Below are positions 1-11,925 of a DNA stretch of 64,000 nucleotides, piece after piece. The stretch is from Aquanectria penicillioides. Lineage: Eukaryota; Ascomycota; Sordariomycetes; Hypocreales; Nectriaceae. A program made the translations under genes and the position numbers. Each line of letters opens with the position of its first letter. Positions within the stretch are counted from its first letter, which is position 1. The notes under the pieces were generated by a model. That model was not told where the DNA came from, ran no database searches, and worked only from the letters and a program-made list of their open reading frames with translations. The stretch spans positions 2,361,001 through 2,425,000 of the forward strand of contig PYIU01000005.1 in assembly GCA_003415625.1 (NCBI GenBank). Direction: 5' to 3'.

Positions 1-1276
1 GCCCTGGCATCGAGATGCTTGCTGGCACCACTCTTGGCTACAGTGTCGATATCGGCCCACTTCGATGTAGAAGCACGACCAGGGGCAGCGTCCCATTTCT
101 TACGTAGGGATTCATTGAGGTTACGGTCGGGGAGGAGCTGCAACAATTTTTCTGCTTGCTCGGAGCTGGCCCAGGGATCCTGGACCTCGAGAACATCCTC
201 TTGGAAATGGCCCTTCAGGATGTCAAGACTTCGACTACTGTGCGTTAGTCGCGAAACTAGCAAAATAATTCTTTCGAGTGGAACTTACGCCAAATGAGGG
301 TGCAGCGGTCTTCTCAGGTTGACCTTCTTGCCGGACTGAGCACCTCCCTTGACCACCTCCAGGTAACCCGCAATCGACCTTCGCTTCTGGTCATCCATGC
401 TGCGAACCTTCTTGTCGCAAACCCAGGCGTGGGCACCACGTCGACCAGAATACACCCACATGATGTGCTTGAAACCAAAGTCCTCCCGCAACGAGGCGTC
501 GACGACCTTGATCGCCATGGTCATAAACTGCCAGCATTTGATGCAAATGTTGGCCTTGTCACAGCAGGTTCGGACATCGTCGTAATCTGTCAAATCGATA
601 TCGAAACACAATTCCTTGGCGAGGGGCTTGATCTTGATGGTTTTGCGATCGCGAGGGTTGGCAGAGTAGACGGGGCCGATTTCGAAACGGGATGGCATCA
701 GCCGGAGGACATCTTTGCGGAGACTATATATTGTAAGCCTTTAATCTTTCTAGATAGTCCATGGTAGCGCGTACAGATCGGCGGTGGTGAAAGACTGGTA
801 TCGGAGGTAGGCATCGTTCTGGAGGGTGAAAGCAAACTCTCGGTTGGCAAAGTCGTTGGTGGGCGTCGGACTGTGGTTGAGCCACTGGAAGAGATAGCGC
901 CAAGGGAACAGGCGCTGGTAAAAACTTCGCATGACCTCGGGATCTGAGGCATTCAAGGCGGTGATGTCGCTGTATTATACGTTAGCACATGTGTGACTCT
1001 CTATCTCGAATTGCGGGGACCTAACGTGGGCGATTGAGGGGCGAACTGAGAGCTAGGTTGGACAGGAGCAGAGCTGGGGAACTCGTCGTCTGACTCGACG
1101 TCATCAAACAGGTCCTCGAGCTTCTTGATGTCTTTCTTGGCATCTTCATCTTCGGCCATATCAACGTCGGCGGCGGGCGCGGGGGCTGCCTCACTGGAGA
1201 TGCTAGTCTCCTCAGTGGGCTCGTCTTTAACAGCGGCTGGGGACGACATGGCTTCCGGTGTGAGTGAATGGGGCAT
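1..1276 (-). CDS. pri1: DNA primase small (catalytic) subunit, partial at 3' end
   Basis: Catalytic p48-type subunit of the nuclear primase, which makes RNA primers for the DNA polymerase alpha complex. Four exons fit in phase: 1276-1026, 969-775, 723-289 and 237-1; the C-terminus lies beyond the window edge. Start is the ATG at 1276, followed by an acidic Ser/Ala-rich leader of about 80 residues, then the primase core. Core landmarks are SFYQRLFPWRYLFQWLNH, REFAFTLQNDAYLRYQSF, PSRFEIGPVYSANP, the catalytic-region FDIDLTDYDDVRTC, and the CxxC-type cysteines in KANICIKCW followed by FGFKHIMWVYSGRRGAHAWVCD. The join after ADL removes a 51-bp intron and restores ADLLRKDVLRLMPSRFEIGP. The exon-4 reading (SRSLDILKGHF) matches the family after HPHLA. 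Family assignment is firm; the symbol follows yeast usage. Confidence 0.95.
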
Positions 1277-2252
1277 TGTGCCTTGAGGGTTTGAGGAGAG
1301 AAGGGCCAGCTGCGAGGAGAAGAAGGAAATACCCAATCTTCGCAGTTGGAGTTGGTGTTGGTGTTACTGGGTGTCTCAGCGATGGAGCGGCGGGAAGTTC
1401 AAAGTGGCTGCGGGACGATGCGCGTCAAGACGCGTCTTTTCGCGTAAAGCGAAATTTGGGGACGAGATGGTGCTGGAGGTACGTACCTCTCTCTCACTAC
1501 TCTACGGAGGACTCCGACCCATGTCCGTCATCACTACTCCGTGCAATCCAAACTTGCCTGTCTGGGGAGAGAAAACAAGTCAAAGTATCCCCCCCCCCCC
1601 AAAAAAAAAATACATTTATCATTTGTTCCATACCAAGTCTGTCACAGTCTTGCAGGTCGGGATTTATGTCAAAAGTCCGATCCCACTCCAAGGCGGAGCT
1701 CCGCAATTGGATCCGGCATTTTCGTTTTTCTCCATTTCCCGCTAGAACAGCGAAATATCGTGCATGCTACCTTCGCATGTTAATAAGGCTGTACACTAGC
1801 TTAAGCATAAACTAGAACTAGTACTGTGAATACTCCTGTACATCCGCTCCTGTAGCCATTCACACAGTCGCTTTGCTGGTGCTGAAGCTCATAGCCTCCG
1901 GTTTTGCCTGACTCCCCAAGTCCCCATGCTGCCAGCGCCTACATCAGAAGGCCTCTACAATTTGCCCAGTATAGCACTTACACCAGCTTCACTACAGGCA
2001 CATCGTCCCTGATAGATAGGTACCTAGGCAAGAAGAAATCTTTGTTCTCGTTAATTCTGCTCTCACTGCAATTACTTTCTCTTCTTCTTACTGCCCTTTT
2101 CCTTTGGCTTTCAAGTTCCTCATGTATTCCATTATGACTGTCATGGGTATTATGAGCCCCGAGGAAATGTTCAGTCGCTTCCTCTGCTTCTCATTTCAAG
2201 AACAACCAAGCATTTGATGTATCTGTTGAAACACCACACCGTCCTGGGTACA
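1277..2252. other. Intergenic, no gene seen
   Basis: Upstream of the primase start and downstream of the membrane-protein stop. It holds a C12 run (1589-1600) directly followed by an A10 run (1601-1610), and a TAGGTACCTA palindrome at 2017-2026. Open frames here (for example 1264-1815 +) show no recognisable domain or coding-like composition. Confidence 0.6.
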
Positions 2253-3392
2253 TCATTCGATCGGAGGACCCTCGATCTTGCGAGTCGCATGCCTCTTGAA
2301 GCTTAGAACCTGTCTCGCCTCGTCGGGAGGAAGGTCATCTGCTTCCTCCTCAATGGTTTCACGCAGCACCAAGAGCTCAAATGTGACAATGATGCGAGCA
2401 AGGACCGTGCCGGCCATCATTCGAGCAATGATTGACAAGCTGTCATTGACGGAGACGAAGATGGCGGAGGAGAAAATCAGGGTGCCAAAGATGATGTGGC
2501 ATGCTGTAAAGACGGTGGTCATAAGGGAGAAGACGGAGAACATGAGAGACTCTGGGTGGACTGAGAAGAGGATCTTGGACCGGCGGTTCAAGATGTCCAG
2601 CTCGCTCTTGGCAATGCTCACTGGCCATGACCGGCCAGTCACTTCTTCCTCCTCCGGAGGCTGAATCCTGGCGGAAATGCGAAACCTCATGGCGATGCCG
2701 GCCATGGCATGGATAACGACACCCAGGAATGCCCAAACTAAGGCAACATATGCAGAGTTTGCGGTGACGGTGAAGATCATCCGGGCACCCATGCGATAAC
2801 TGAGCTCGCCAATGTTAGCAATCGAAGCCGCTGCCAAGGCGTACTCGATGGCCATGATGGCCGTGTCGTACTTTTGGATGATCCTTGGTCGCCTCATGGT
2901 ATTATCTCGAAGAGTCTCGATCACAGACTGGTACTCGGATGCTCGGTAGGCGTTGAGGGCGGGGGAACCAACAGCTACAGCAAAGGCAAGCAAGTGACGA
3001 TGGCCGACAATGGACAACACGGCCGTATCTTGAGGTCGAATACCCAATGTGGCGACGATGGATGGCGCAAGGCCAAGGACGATGGCAGCGGCAGCCATCT
3101 TGGTCTTGACAAGTTCTGGGGAATTTTCAAGAATGCACTCAATCAGCTCATACGTCATGGTCCCCATGCCAAAGGTCTTGAGGGTCGGGCTGACGGCAGT
3201 GTCATTTCTTCTGTCTTGAAGGAACCCTTGGTACTCTGAAGAGCAGTTACTCTGGATGATTTCCGTCAGTCCTGTGCTGTAGTCCTTGTAGAAGGTATCA
3301 AAAGGATCGGACCAGCTGGCAGCCACTGGTGAAGCAAGGAAAGTCAGGACGACGATCAGTAGGCGCAGGGGTTGGGCAGTGCGGCCTGCCAT
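2253..3392 (-). CDS. Hypothetical secretory-pathway multispanning membrane protein
   Basis: Single-exon gene, 379 residues from the ATG at 3392. I prefer this start over the in-frame one at 3503 because MAGRTAQPLRLLIVVLTFLA followed by SPVAAS reads as a signal peptide (residues about 7-26). A luminal/extracellular stretch with an NCSSEY N-glycosylation sequon follows. About six hydrophobic segments come next, near residues 98-118, 124-143, 176-195, 212-235, 284-313 and 322-342. A charged loop (PPEEEEVTGRSW) separates TM4 from TM5 and a charged tail ends the protein. I do not recognise a named domain; it resembles uncharacterised membrane proteins of filamentous ascomycetes. Function unknown. 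Confidence 0.75.
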   Translation of the reverse strand: MAGRTAQPLRLLIVVLTFLASPVAASWSDPFDTFYKDYSTGLTEIIQSNCSSEYQGFLQDRRNDTAVSPTLKTFGMGTMTYELIECILENSPELVKTKMAAAAIVLGLAPSIVATLGIRPQDTAVLSIVGHRHLLAFAVAVGSPALNAYRASEYQSVIETLRDNTMRRPRIIQKYDTAIMAIEYALAAASIANIGELSYRMGARMIFTVTANSAYVALVWAFLGVVIHAMAGIAMRFRISARIQPPEEEEVTGRSWPVSIAKSELDILNRRSKILFSVHPESLMFSVFSLMTTVFTACHIIFGTLIFSSAIFVSVNDSLSIIARMMAGTVLARIIVTFELLVLRETIEEEADDLPPDEARQVLSFKRHATRKIEGPPIE

Positions 3393-5488
3393 TGCGATAT
3401 CAATAAACAAAGAGATGATAATCAAACAGGAGCCACCTCTCTCGAGGGTTGGTCGGGGCTTTGGGTGCAAAGTGAATTGAGTAATGAGGAACAAGAGATT
3501 CATTCCATCGGCCGAAACTAACGGTGCAGCGGGACCTGCTTATTACTGAATCTTCGACGCTGCTCTTTGGCCTTGCCATCAAAATTGCGGCTTGCAGACG
3601 GGCAGGGCTGGACGTCGAGGTCAACCAGACAAGGATGTGCAATGATGCTCCTAGATCCCATCCTCGATAGACCCCTTCAGGCCTCAACATAGCCCCCAGC
3701 TAAACGGCAATGGCAGCTCGAATGAGCATAATGGAGGCGCGACATTGCTTGTCGACAGCCCTGCGTTGCTGCGCGCTGCTCAACTACACCACCTACGGCC
3801 TTGGGTGCTGCTCCGTACGTGACACACAACCAATGTCAGGCGCCGAACCACTGGGACTGCGTCCTCGTCGCCAACGACGTAATTAATTTCAGCTGGCTGT
3901 TTCGGAGAAGGTTACTAAGGGTTATCTCGAGGAATGGAAGTGTCTGCAGGCGTTGCGTTGTATTCGTCCTTTAATCCGTCAGTCCGCCAAGTTCTTTCTG
4001 CTGGCCGGTTGGCCGTGACAAGTCTCGCTCATGGCAATAAAACGTCAACAAAACTTCGACACCCCCCCCCCACCGCCCTTGTTAACAGTATGCAAGAGAT
4101 TCACCACCAGCCTGCGCATCTATTCGAACAAACTCCGAATGACTCCCGACGGGTTGATGTTTGGCAAGACTCTGGGGCGGCCAGTGTGTTACCATGAGCT
4201 CGGACAAGGAACGTGTTTGGCTACCTAGGGTAACGGAGCATGGTACCCAATTTGGCTCTATTTTCCGCCGGCAGGACCCGTCTGCAAAGCGGCCCGTCCA
4301 GATTAAGCATCGAACTCCAAGACGATCCAGAATCCTCCGACGAATGCAGCCGCCAGGGCCCAGGTTTCTGGGCATCCTTCAGGCTGAGCTAGGAGGGGCC
4401 TGTTGGCGTGGACTCGCACGCACGCACACACACTCACACACGCACGGGGACACGGACTTGAGGCGTCAGCACGGCTCTAGCCAAGAGGGCAAGCCCTTGC
4501 GTCCTGTGATCAGCGTCTTGGACCTCGAATTTCGGATTTCCGCATCGATACCTACGGATAATTCAAGAAACTGCTCCATGGGCAACACGGAGAAGGCCAA
4601 GAAGACCTTTGTAACCAAAGTTCCCTCTTGAGCCGGGATCGTTTCATCATCGCCGACCCAACACCTGGCAACCAATCCTCTATGCTAAACCCTGGGTCTG
4701 GCAGGATTAGACTTGTTGTTACCACTCACCTTTCCCAGCTCGCAACTCCCAACTCGTGAGTTGTCATGATGAAACCCAGCTACGCCAAATATTTCCTCCT
4801 TCAGCGATTTCCAGTCGTTTGAGCCCCATCAAACTTCTCCCTGTCGGACACACCGCTGCCAAGAGAGGCTGCGGTTCAGCTTCGTCCCACCCTCCGTCTC
4901 CCTCAAACGAGAAGTGCCCACAGGGCTGAAGGGCCCAGCCTCCCCTGCAGGAATGTACGGAGAATCCTTCATCGGCGGTTTGTCGGTCAGCGTCCCTAAC
5001 GCGCTCTGGAGTCTTGGATTTGAGCCTTGGAGCCGCGCTGCTGCAACACGTTCCACTCGCAAACGAAACGACCTAAGATTCGCACGGTAAGACCGAAGTC
5101 CTAAATGACGCCGAGCAGCCACGCTCGACCATGATTCGCTTCCTCAATCACCTTCCAGGCCCTGATGCTCAGCACGCCTCTCTTTCTTTTTTTGTTTTTT
5201 TTTTAAAGCCCCCCATCACCATTGCACCACCACAACGTATTATGAGACGTTGGGTCGGGCGGCTGAATTAAAGCCAAGGCCCTCTGCGTCGAGGTAACCA
5301 CACTCAACATGGCTCCCACACACACTCCCACACTCTCCGGCAAATATCTGACGAGAATGGGGTAACTAACCGTGATCAGGCGCAAGGCGCGCAAGTAAAT
5401 CTCTCAAACAGCCTTGCATTGGGGAATCAGTCGCTTCAGGTGTGAAATTCCACAGTTTTCGATATCTAGTGATGATGATATACATACA

Positions 5489-5529
<41 letters not shown>

Positions 5530-7006
5530 GTGTGTATATATATATATGTGCCCCGTTTCAAGACAGACGGTGAATGCCTCTCACCGACCATTTCTCTCAT
5601 AATGCATATGCTTTGATTCCGATAAGGTGCTTATCATTCTGTCGAGGATAAAAATAAGAACACAGAAGTAAACAAGACCAGCAGTCAAGAAACGGCAGAA
5701 GCAGGTCTATCCCGGCAAGACTAGCTCGTAGTGCTGACCAGAACGGCACAAACACGTCGTCTGTGCTGCTGCAATGGGGGAATCTAGAATGGCCCAGCCC
5801 AACCAGCCAGCCTCATTGAATATAATACGGCTCTCGCCTTCTCCCGAAGCCCAATCACTTGCCCGCCAAAGCGAGGTTTGCTGCTCCCGTCCGGCGGTGC
5901 ACCCGTAACCCAAATGTTCTGGCCCAGTCCATGGGCGTTCAACCTCCAAACCTCTCAAGGTTCAACCCCTGCTCGTACAACCGCACCACGAGCCTAGCCC
6001 CCCCCCCCCCCCTCCCCTCTCCTCCCTTCTTCCCACCCTCCACCCTGGTTTGCCCAAATTCAATGTCGCCCTTACACTTTCAAAAGGGAGGGGGAGAGAA
6101 CGAGAAGAGGGGGCAGAGGGGGGGGGGGGGGGTGTTAACCCAAATAAAATAAAAATAAAAACGAAAACGCGTGTCTGTCGTCCATACAAACCGCTTCAAA
6201 TCGAACCAGCCAAGCAAATCTACCGAAATCCAGAATCTCAACGTCCAGGATAAATCCCCACCGCCGACCCCACCATCGCAACGGTCCAGAACTCCATCGA
6301 CCTGCGCATCTCTTTGTGCCACACATGCGATTGTCCAGGAATATATCTTGCAATCGTTCCGCCCCTTCCGATCATCCCGAGCTTTTTGTCTTTGTCTTTG
6401 CCCTTGTTATCTATCTGTCCGCTCTTCCCCTCCCCCACCATGATTCGAATTCCTCTTTACACGCCCTCACAAGCAAGCCATTTGACCAAAATTATATTGG
6501 CCACCCCGCGTCTCCCAACTTCCAAGTTTTTTCTACTCATCATTCCTTGATGCAACTACGAGCAACACTTGTCTCAATCATATCATCACGAGGTTGGCAC
6601 AGGATATCGAGAGAGAAAAAAAAAGCTTCCTCTTGCTTTCAAGAATTGCCAGGTGAACACGTCACCCAATTGACAATGGTATTATGATCAGGTATCAAAC
6701 AGTTTCATCAAGTATGCCCGGGGAAAAAAAAAGTCAAACCCTACACGCCGCCTCATCTCAGCATCCGAGTGCCTAGTTTCCCAGCTACTTCGTTCGTTCC
6801 CTCCTGTCCGTTCAATGCCTGTCATGAATCGAATTGAGGCTCTCTCTCTCTCCCTCTCTCCCGAATCCTGTACAATAAACCCACGGAAAACCCGTTGGCC
6901 GAGCGAGATGATGGCCCATGCCATCCCACCATGAACGCCGGACTCCACATGACATTGTCATCTGTGTAAATCAACAAAGGGCTGAGGACATGACCGTCCC
7001 GTCAAC
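3393..7006. other. Long intergenic region with low-complexity tracts
   Basis: No convincing gene. It contains a compound dinucleotide microsatellite near 5491-5548, a C14 run (about 5999-6012), a G15 run (about 6118-6132) and CT-rich tracts near 6840-6860. Part of the right end is presumably the 3' UTR of the Skn7 gene. Short open frames at 4161-4631 and 5859-6152 are low-complexity readings and were not called. Confidence 0.55.
5491..5548. repeat. Compound (CA)n/(TA)n/(TG)n microsatellite
   Basis: About 13 CA units run directly into TA units, then a short TG stretch and further TA units. Alternating purine/pyrimidine throughout, so it can adopt Z-DNA or slip during replication. No coding context. 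Confidence 0.9.
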
Positions 7007-9149
7007 TCAAGCATAGGTACGCTGTCGCTTCTCGGGGGGGCTTTGATTGTCCATCCGCCCACTGCTCGACTGGCCTTGAGAGATGCCCCCTGGAAAGGTC
7101 GCTCGGGTCGCGCTGCCGGGAGTCATTCCATACTGGGTAGCGCCGTTAACCATGGCGAAACCCCCGTCCATTCCGTTATTCATGGGAGACGCCTGCGGCA
7201 TCTGTCCGGGAGACCAGGTCGATCCGGTGGCTGGGGGAGTTGGTGTGGTCTCAAACTTGAAGTTGGTGGTCGCCGACGTGGTGAGAGAACCAGGTGGGTT
7301 CATGTAGCCTGACCCACCGACGACATACCCGGATCCAGATTCTTGCTGCGCTGAGGGGTCATAGTTCTTGAGGAGATAACCAAGGTGGTTCTCGACAATC
7401 TTCTGCATACCACTCTTTGTGAAGGGCTTGGCCAATACACCATTCATGCCTAAATCCATGTCAGCTTCGGCCGTCTTTCTCGATTCAAACCTCGCCAAAT
7501 CTTACCATGCTCGAAGTAGCAGTGGACCTCATCGGAACGAATATTGGAAGTCATGGCAACGATAGGGATTGAGGGGCAGTCCTGGCGAATGTACATGGTG
7601 GTTGAGACACCATCCAGCCTTGGCATGATGATATCCATGAAGATCATGTCGAAATGATCTCGGCCGACGCTCGTAATCCTGCTGTAAGCTTCCGCACCGT
7701 TTTGCTTCACACGCAAAGTTAGTCGCATTGAACGTATCAAGAAATCAGAATACAAGGCTGTTACTAACCGCATGCTCGACCTCACATCCCATTGACTTGA
7801 GGAATTTGATACCAATCTTGGAGCAAGTAGGATCGTCCTCAACGAGGAAGATCCTGGGCTTCCTGGCTCCCCACAAGAGGGCCCCGTTGTTGTTGGTGCT
7901 GTTTTGCTGCGCCGGTGTGACGTTGATGGGCTGAGGAGCAGGGACTTCCTGGATAGCGCCTGCGCTTGAATCATTGGGCATCGCATAGGGGATCTTGTGG
8001 ATGTGGTCGGAATGGAAGGGGTCAATGCCGACAGTTTGGCCCACAGGGTACACAGGATATCGGTTGATATCGTTCATCGGGTCATGCATCATGGGCATCG
8101 AAGCCTGGGGAATGACAACGGCGGAGTCGGCCGGAGATCCATAAACGCCCTGCAGGCGTTCAAGTTCTCGGTCGGCAATCGAGTCAGGCGTCACGCTAGA
8201 TAGTAGCTCCCGGGCGCGCCGGAGCTCAGGCGCGGCTTCTTCTCCGTCTAGTGACGAAGATCCCACGTTGAGGTGCATCGTTTGCTGATGGCGGCTTCTG
8301 TCGCTGGAGAGGAAGTTCAGCATTTCGTGCTGGGATTGCTTCTGGGCATTCAGCATCTTCTGGAGCGTAAGGACCTCGTTCACAAGGAGCCGGTTTGTTT
8401 GCGACACCTCAGTGAACAACTCCTGGAGCTGCTGGACCTGTTGTTGCGTTGCCGTTAGCTGCTCAGTGAGAACGCTAATGTGATGGGTGGTGGTGAAGTC
8501 TTCGGTGGCCTGGGCCCTCCTCGGTGCGGGAGCTTTTCGTCGAATGTTATCCAAGTCATCTTTGCTTCCGACTCTGAAGTTGGGGTGCTTGAACTCGAGT
8601 GTCTAATTAAGACTGTTAAATCTATTGATATTCATTGTGAACAATATTTCGAATAAAACTCACGTTTGCGCCGTTAGAAGAGGAACCACCATCGTTTGTT
8701 TGCCTCACTTTGTGAAAGTCGTACTTGTTAAGCTGACGAACAAAACTGGCCATGTTGCTGTGCTTAAAGTGCTTGGGAAGAATTGATCGAGTAAACTTTT
8801 CGTTCTGAGCCTCGAGTGTTAGCACTTCAAGGCAACCAGTACCCCGGTGATAATAGCACCATACCTCGACCACAACAAACGTATCGCCATCTTTGCCCCA
8901 TCGAGCAACATCTTGGTGCGCTGGGTCCTCGAGCATTCTAAGGCGGTCAGTATGCGGATTGCTCTCAACAAATGTCGGATACACCGTACCGGTATAGCTT
9001 GCGAACCTACAGCAGGTAGCTGTTAGCGACTGATCTCGTCCAAGAAAGTGAACAGAATTATCATAAAAAAAATTTAGATCATCACTTACAAATTCGCTGG
9101 CATTGCTGCCACCAACCCCAGGGGTTGGGGTGACCTCTCCTCCAGACAT
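7007..9149 (-). CDS. skn7: Skn7-type transcription factor: HSF DNA-binding domain plus response-regulator receiver
   Basis: Nuclear response regulator of the fungal phosphorelay, controlling oxidative, osmotic and cell-wall stress genes (family knowledge). Seven exons join in phase: 9149-9090, 9006-8990, 8937-8865, 8810-8664, 8602-7769, 7704-7506, 7449-7007; predicted 590 residues. The HSF-type domain covers about residues 18-115 (EFVRKLYRMLEDP, then SMASFVRQLNKYDFHKV-like sequence read as NMASFVRQLNKYDFHKV). A Gln/Leu-rich coiled coil follows at about 140-197. The receiver domain spans about 350-472 with acidic pair VEDD, phospho-acceptor Asp about 401 in DMIFMDIIMPRLDG, the Thr of AMTSN, and Lys in AKPF. 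The tail is low complexity. Exon 2 is only 17 nt but is needed to read FVRKLYR. All conserved receiver residues are present, so it should be phosphorylatable. Confidence 0.96.
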
Positions 9150-10048
9150 GGTTCGGGTGTGGTTCGGGTTTTGTGTTGCGAGTGAGGCTGCCGGCTTGGA
9201 TCGATCGACGGCGATGTCAAGCCGACGATGGTCGTGAGAGCAGGTAACCGATTGTAGAGCCGAGCGACCAAGTCGAGCTACGGTCGGGGGGTATCCGGTC
9301 AAATGAAGCCGAGGGGTGGAAGCAGGCGCCCGGCAGTCGTCGAACAGAGCAGCGCGTACGGGACGCGGCGAGGGCGACGGAGACGGGAGACGGCCAAGGT
9401 CGGGGACGCAGCGAGGTAGGACAGCGGTCGGAGATGGGACGCGCCGATCGGGAGGCGATGCGGGAGCGAGGTAAAGGGGTGCAGAGCCGTGCGATGGCTT
9501 TGCAGAGATGAGCGCCGGATGAGAGGCACGTCGCCAGAGAATGGACCTGACGATGAAGGAAGGACGTCGCAATTGGAGGGACAGGGACGGGGAACGGGGA
9601 CGGGGAATGGAGAATGGGGAACGGGGACAGGGCCAGAGTTGTATCTCAGGATCGAGGTTGGGCGTGCGAGCGGGCGTGAGTGGAACACAGTCCCGTCCGT
9701 CTTGTGCTTGTGCTTTGGTCTCTGGACTGGACCCTTGGGGGGGAAGAGGGACGGCGCTGCGGTGCGGCGCTGCAGCTGTACCGTGCTGTGTGCCCATCTC
9801 GCCCCGGCACCCAAGACCCAAGACCCAAGACCCTAGGGAGGTAGGTGGACGGGACGACGGGAAAGCTCGTGGGTACATACCGCACAAAGTACCTCCCGCC
9901 CAGGCTTGCATGCACAGATACACCACGCACACACCCACACACAATCCACATTCAGACACATCCACATGCAGCAATGTACATCACTCCATCCCTCCTCCGT
10001 CCCCCGGGCTGGTGCAGCCTCTGGCAGGGCAGCGCAGGGGGAGCCTGG

Positions 10049-10101
10049 GAGCACGCCAGGAGCACACCAGGAGCACACCAGGAGCACACCAGGAGCACCA
10101 G
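10049..10101. repeat. 11-bp tandem repeat (minisatellite), about 4.8 copies
   Basis: Unit GAGCACACCAG; first copy has one substitution (GAGCACGCCAG), the last is truncated. Lies about 0.9 kb upstream of the skn7 start codon in GC-rich leader/promoter DNA. Confidence 0.9.
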
Positions 10102-11903
10102 CAGCGGACCACGACCCGCCCACGCCCACACACTTCAGCAAGGAAAAAGCTTGAGTCTCGGGCGCCCGAGGGCGTCTTTCCAGGGGCGGACTAGCCCCCA
10201 GAGCGATCGCGGTGGGAATGGAGAGCCCATTGCGAAAAGAAGTTTGGCGGCCGTGGGGGGGGTCCTCACGACGGGGCCCTTGCTGCCATGGCTCCGCCCG
10301 TCGTGGTTCATGGTTGGTCCGTCAGCTCGAGATCGCCCCGGAGTCAACTGTGTGGCGTGGGCCATCACGCACCGTAGGCTTGTAGCCACCCAGCTCCTGG
10401 GTACCGCCGATTGGGGATAGGTTAAGGTAATTAGCAAGGCCCCCCCCAGTTGCAGGCGTGTCGCTCCTTGTTGGGGTTCTGCTCAACTCGATGTGTATGT
10501 CGAGTCGGGCGCCACCCTGATCGCGTTTGCGCAATTGACAGGGGCTTGGCCATCGTCTTCAGCTTGCTACTGCCTGTCGACTCGAGTCGACTCGCCTCGA
10601 CCTCGACTTTGAGTGGACACGGCGTGTCCGTCAGGCTTGGTATCTCCCCCATCTCCCACTTTGCTCTGGCGAACGGGACTCTCCTGATATCCCCTCCCCC
10701 GAACGTTTTCGGCGTCCCACCCTGTCCAGTCCGGGCGCTATTGCTTTGCTCGGTGTCTCAATCTTGTCTCTACACAGAAGCAGCCTCCTCGAAGAGGCGC
10801 TCCCCTCATCTCATGTGCCCTTTTGTCGAATAAACTCCCGGCACCCTCTCCACGATCGCCTCGGCTCCACGCATCCTGAGCCAGTTCGATGGCACGCATG
10901 TCCCAAGTCCCTCATATTTGATATCCGGCATCCGTGTTGTCCTCCAAGCCCAATCAGTCCACCTCGCGCGCAGAATAAGTCATTGTGAAGTCAACTAAAG
11001 GCGTGCCGTGCCATGTTGTGCGCCATGCAGGGAGGTCGATGCGGGCGGGCCCTACCGACACCAAAGCATCCTCCAAAGTCAAGTCCGTTCAACACGAGGT
11101 CTCCCAACAATGGCTTGAACTTGGAGCTCGCAGAACCACGTTCCTGGGGGGGGAATCCAATCAGTCTTGAAGGAATGTTGGCCAATTTCCCCTGCTTCAC
11201 AGATGCGCACCAGGAGTTGCATCCCGCCCTCTCAAGGAACAGACCCAGCGGCTCGGGTCCCCCCGTTTCCCCCATCTCCCCCGTCCCTGGGACAAGGAGC
11301 CTGGTTTGTAGCAACTTTGGCCGGCAATTTAGTAGATCCAATTATCCTTCATCAAGTTTAGGCCGGCAGTTAAATAGTGTGTATCCATCCATCTTCCGTT
11401 TTTGTGCGTGTCCGTAAGTCGATCAACCCCTAATCCCTGCGCACCATCATGATTTTTCCACCCAACCATCAGATCATTGTATCCCGCGGCGGCCGGAAGC
11501 TTGAATCCGTAGTGAATTCTTTTGCTTTTTTATCGAACCATGAATTCTTCGTAGACCGTGCAGAATTCAATGCGCCCTACCATCATGGTAAGACTTTTAG
11601 TTATCAAGGTCGAATCAAAGGTCCTACTTCGAGAATGCGGCTGGCTGCTTCCAGGCATGGTCGTGGCACCTTGTCCTTGAGTGAAGGGAACCCCATGGGA
11701 GTGAAAGGGAATGTCTCTTTGGCATCACATAAATTAGCTAAAGGGGGGGCGAAGGCCAAAAAGAAAAAAAAAAGGACTAGCACGGTCAACGCCCGACTGC
11801 ACATACTCCGTACTCCGTAGGACATCAAAGCTTGGGTCTGCACTAGTTGAATTGGGATAGTCGTTCCGGACGAGAACATGTTGTTACCCCTAGATCTTGT
11901 TGT

Positions 11904-11925
11904 GGGGGGGGGGGGGGGGGGGGGG
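11904..11925. repeat. Homopolymer G22 run
   Basis: Uninterrupted run of about 22 G in non-coding DNA; G-quadruplex potential, and length is uncertain for most sequencing chemistries. Confidence 0.85.

Noticed and set aside
8622..9974. 450-codon minus-strand open frame over the skn7 5' region
   Set aside because: Its C-terminal part is skn7 exons plus retained introns and its N-terminal part is low-complexity leader; the skn7 start at 9149 explains the coding part.
10049..10101. CRISPR-like array
   Set aside because: Contiguous 11-bp tandem repeat with no spacers, in a eukaryotic genome.
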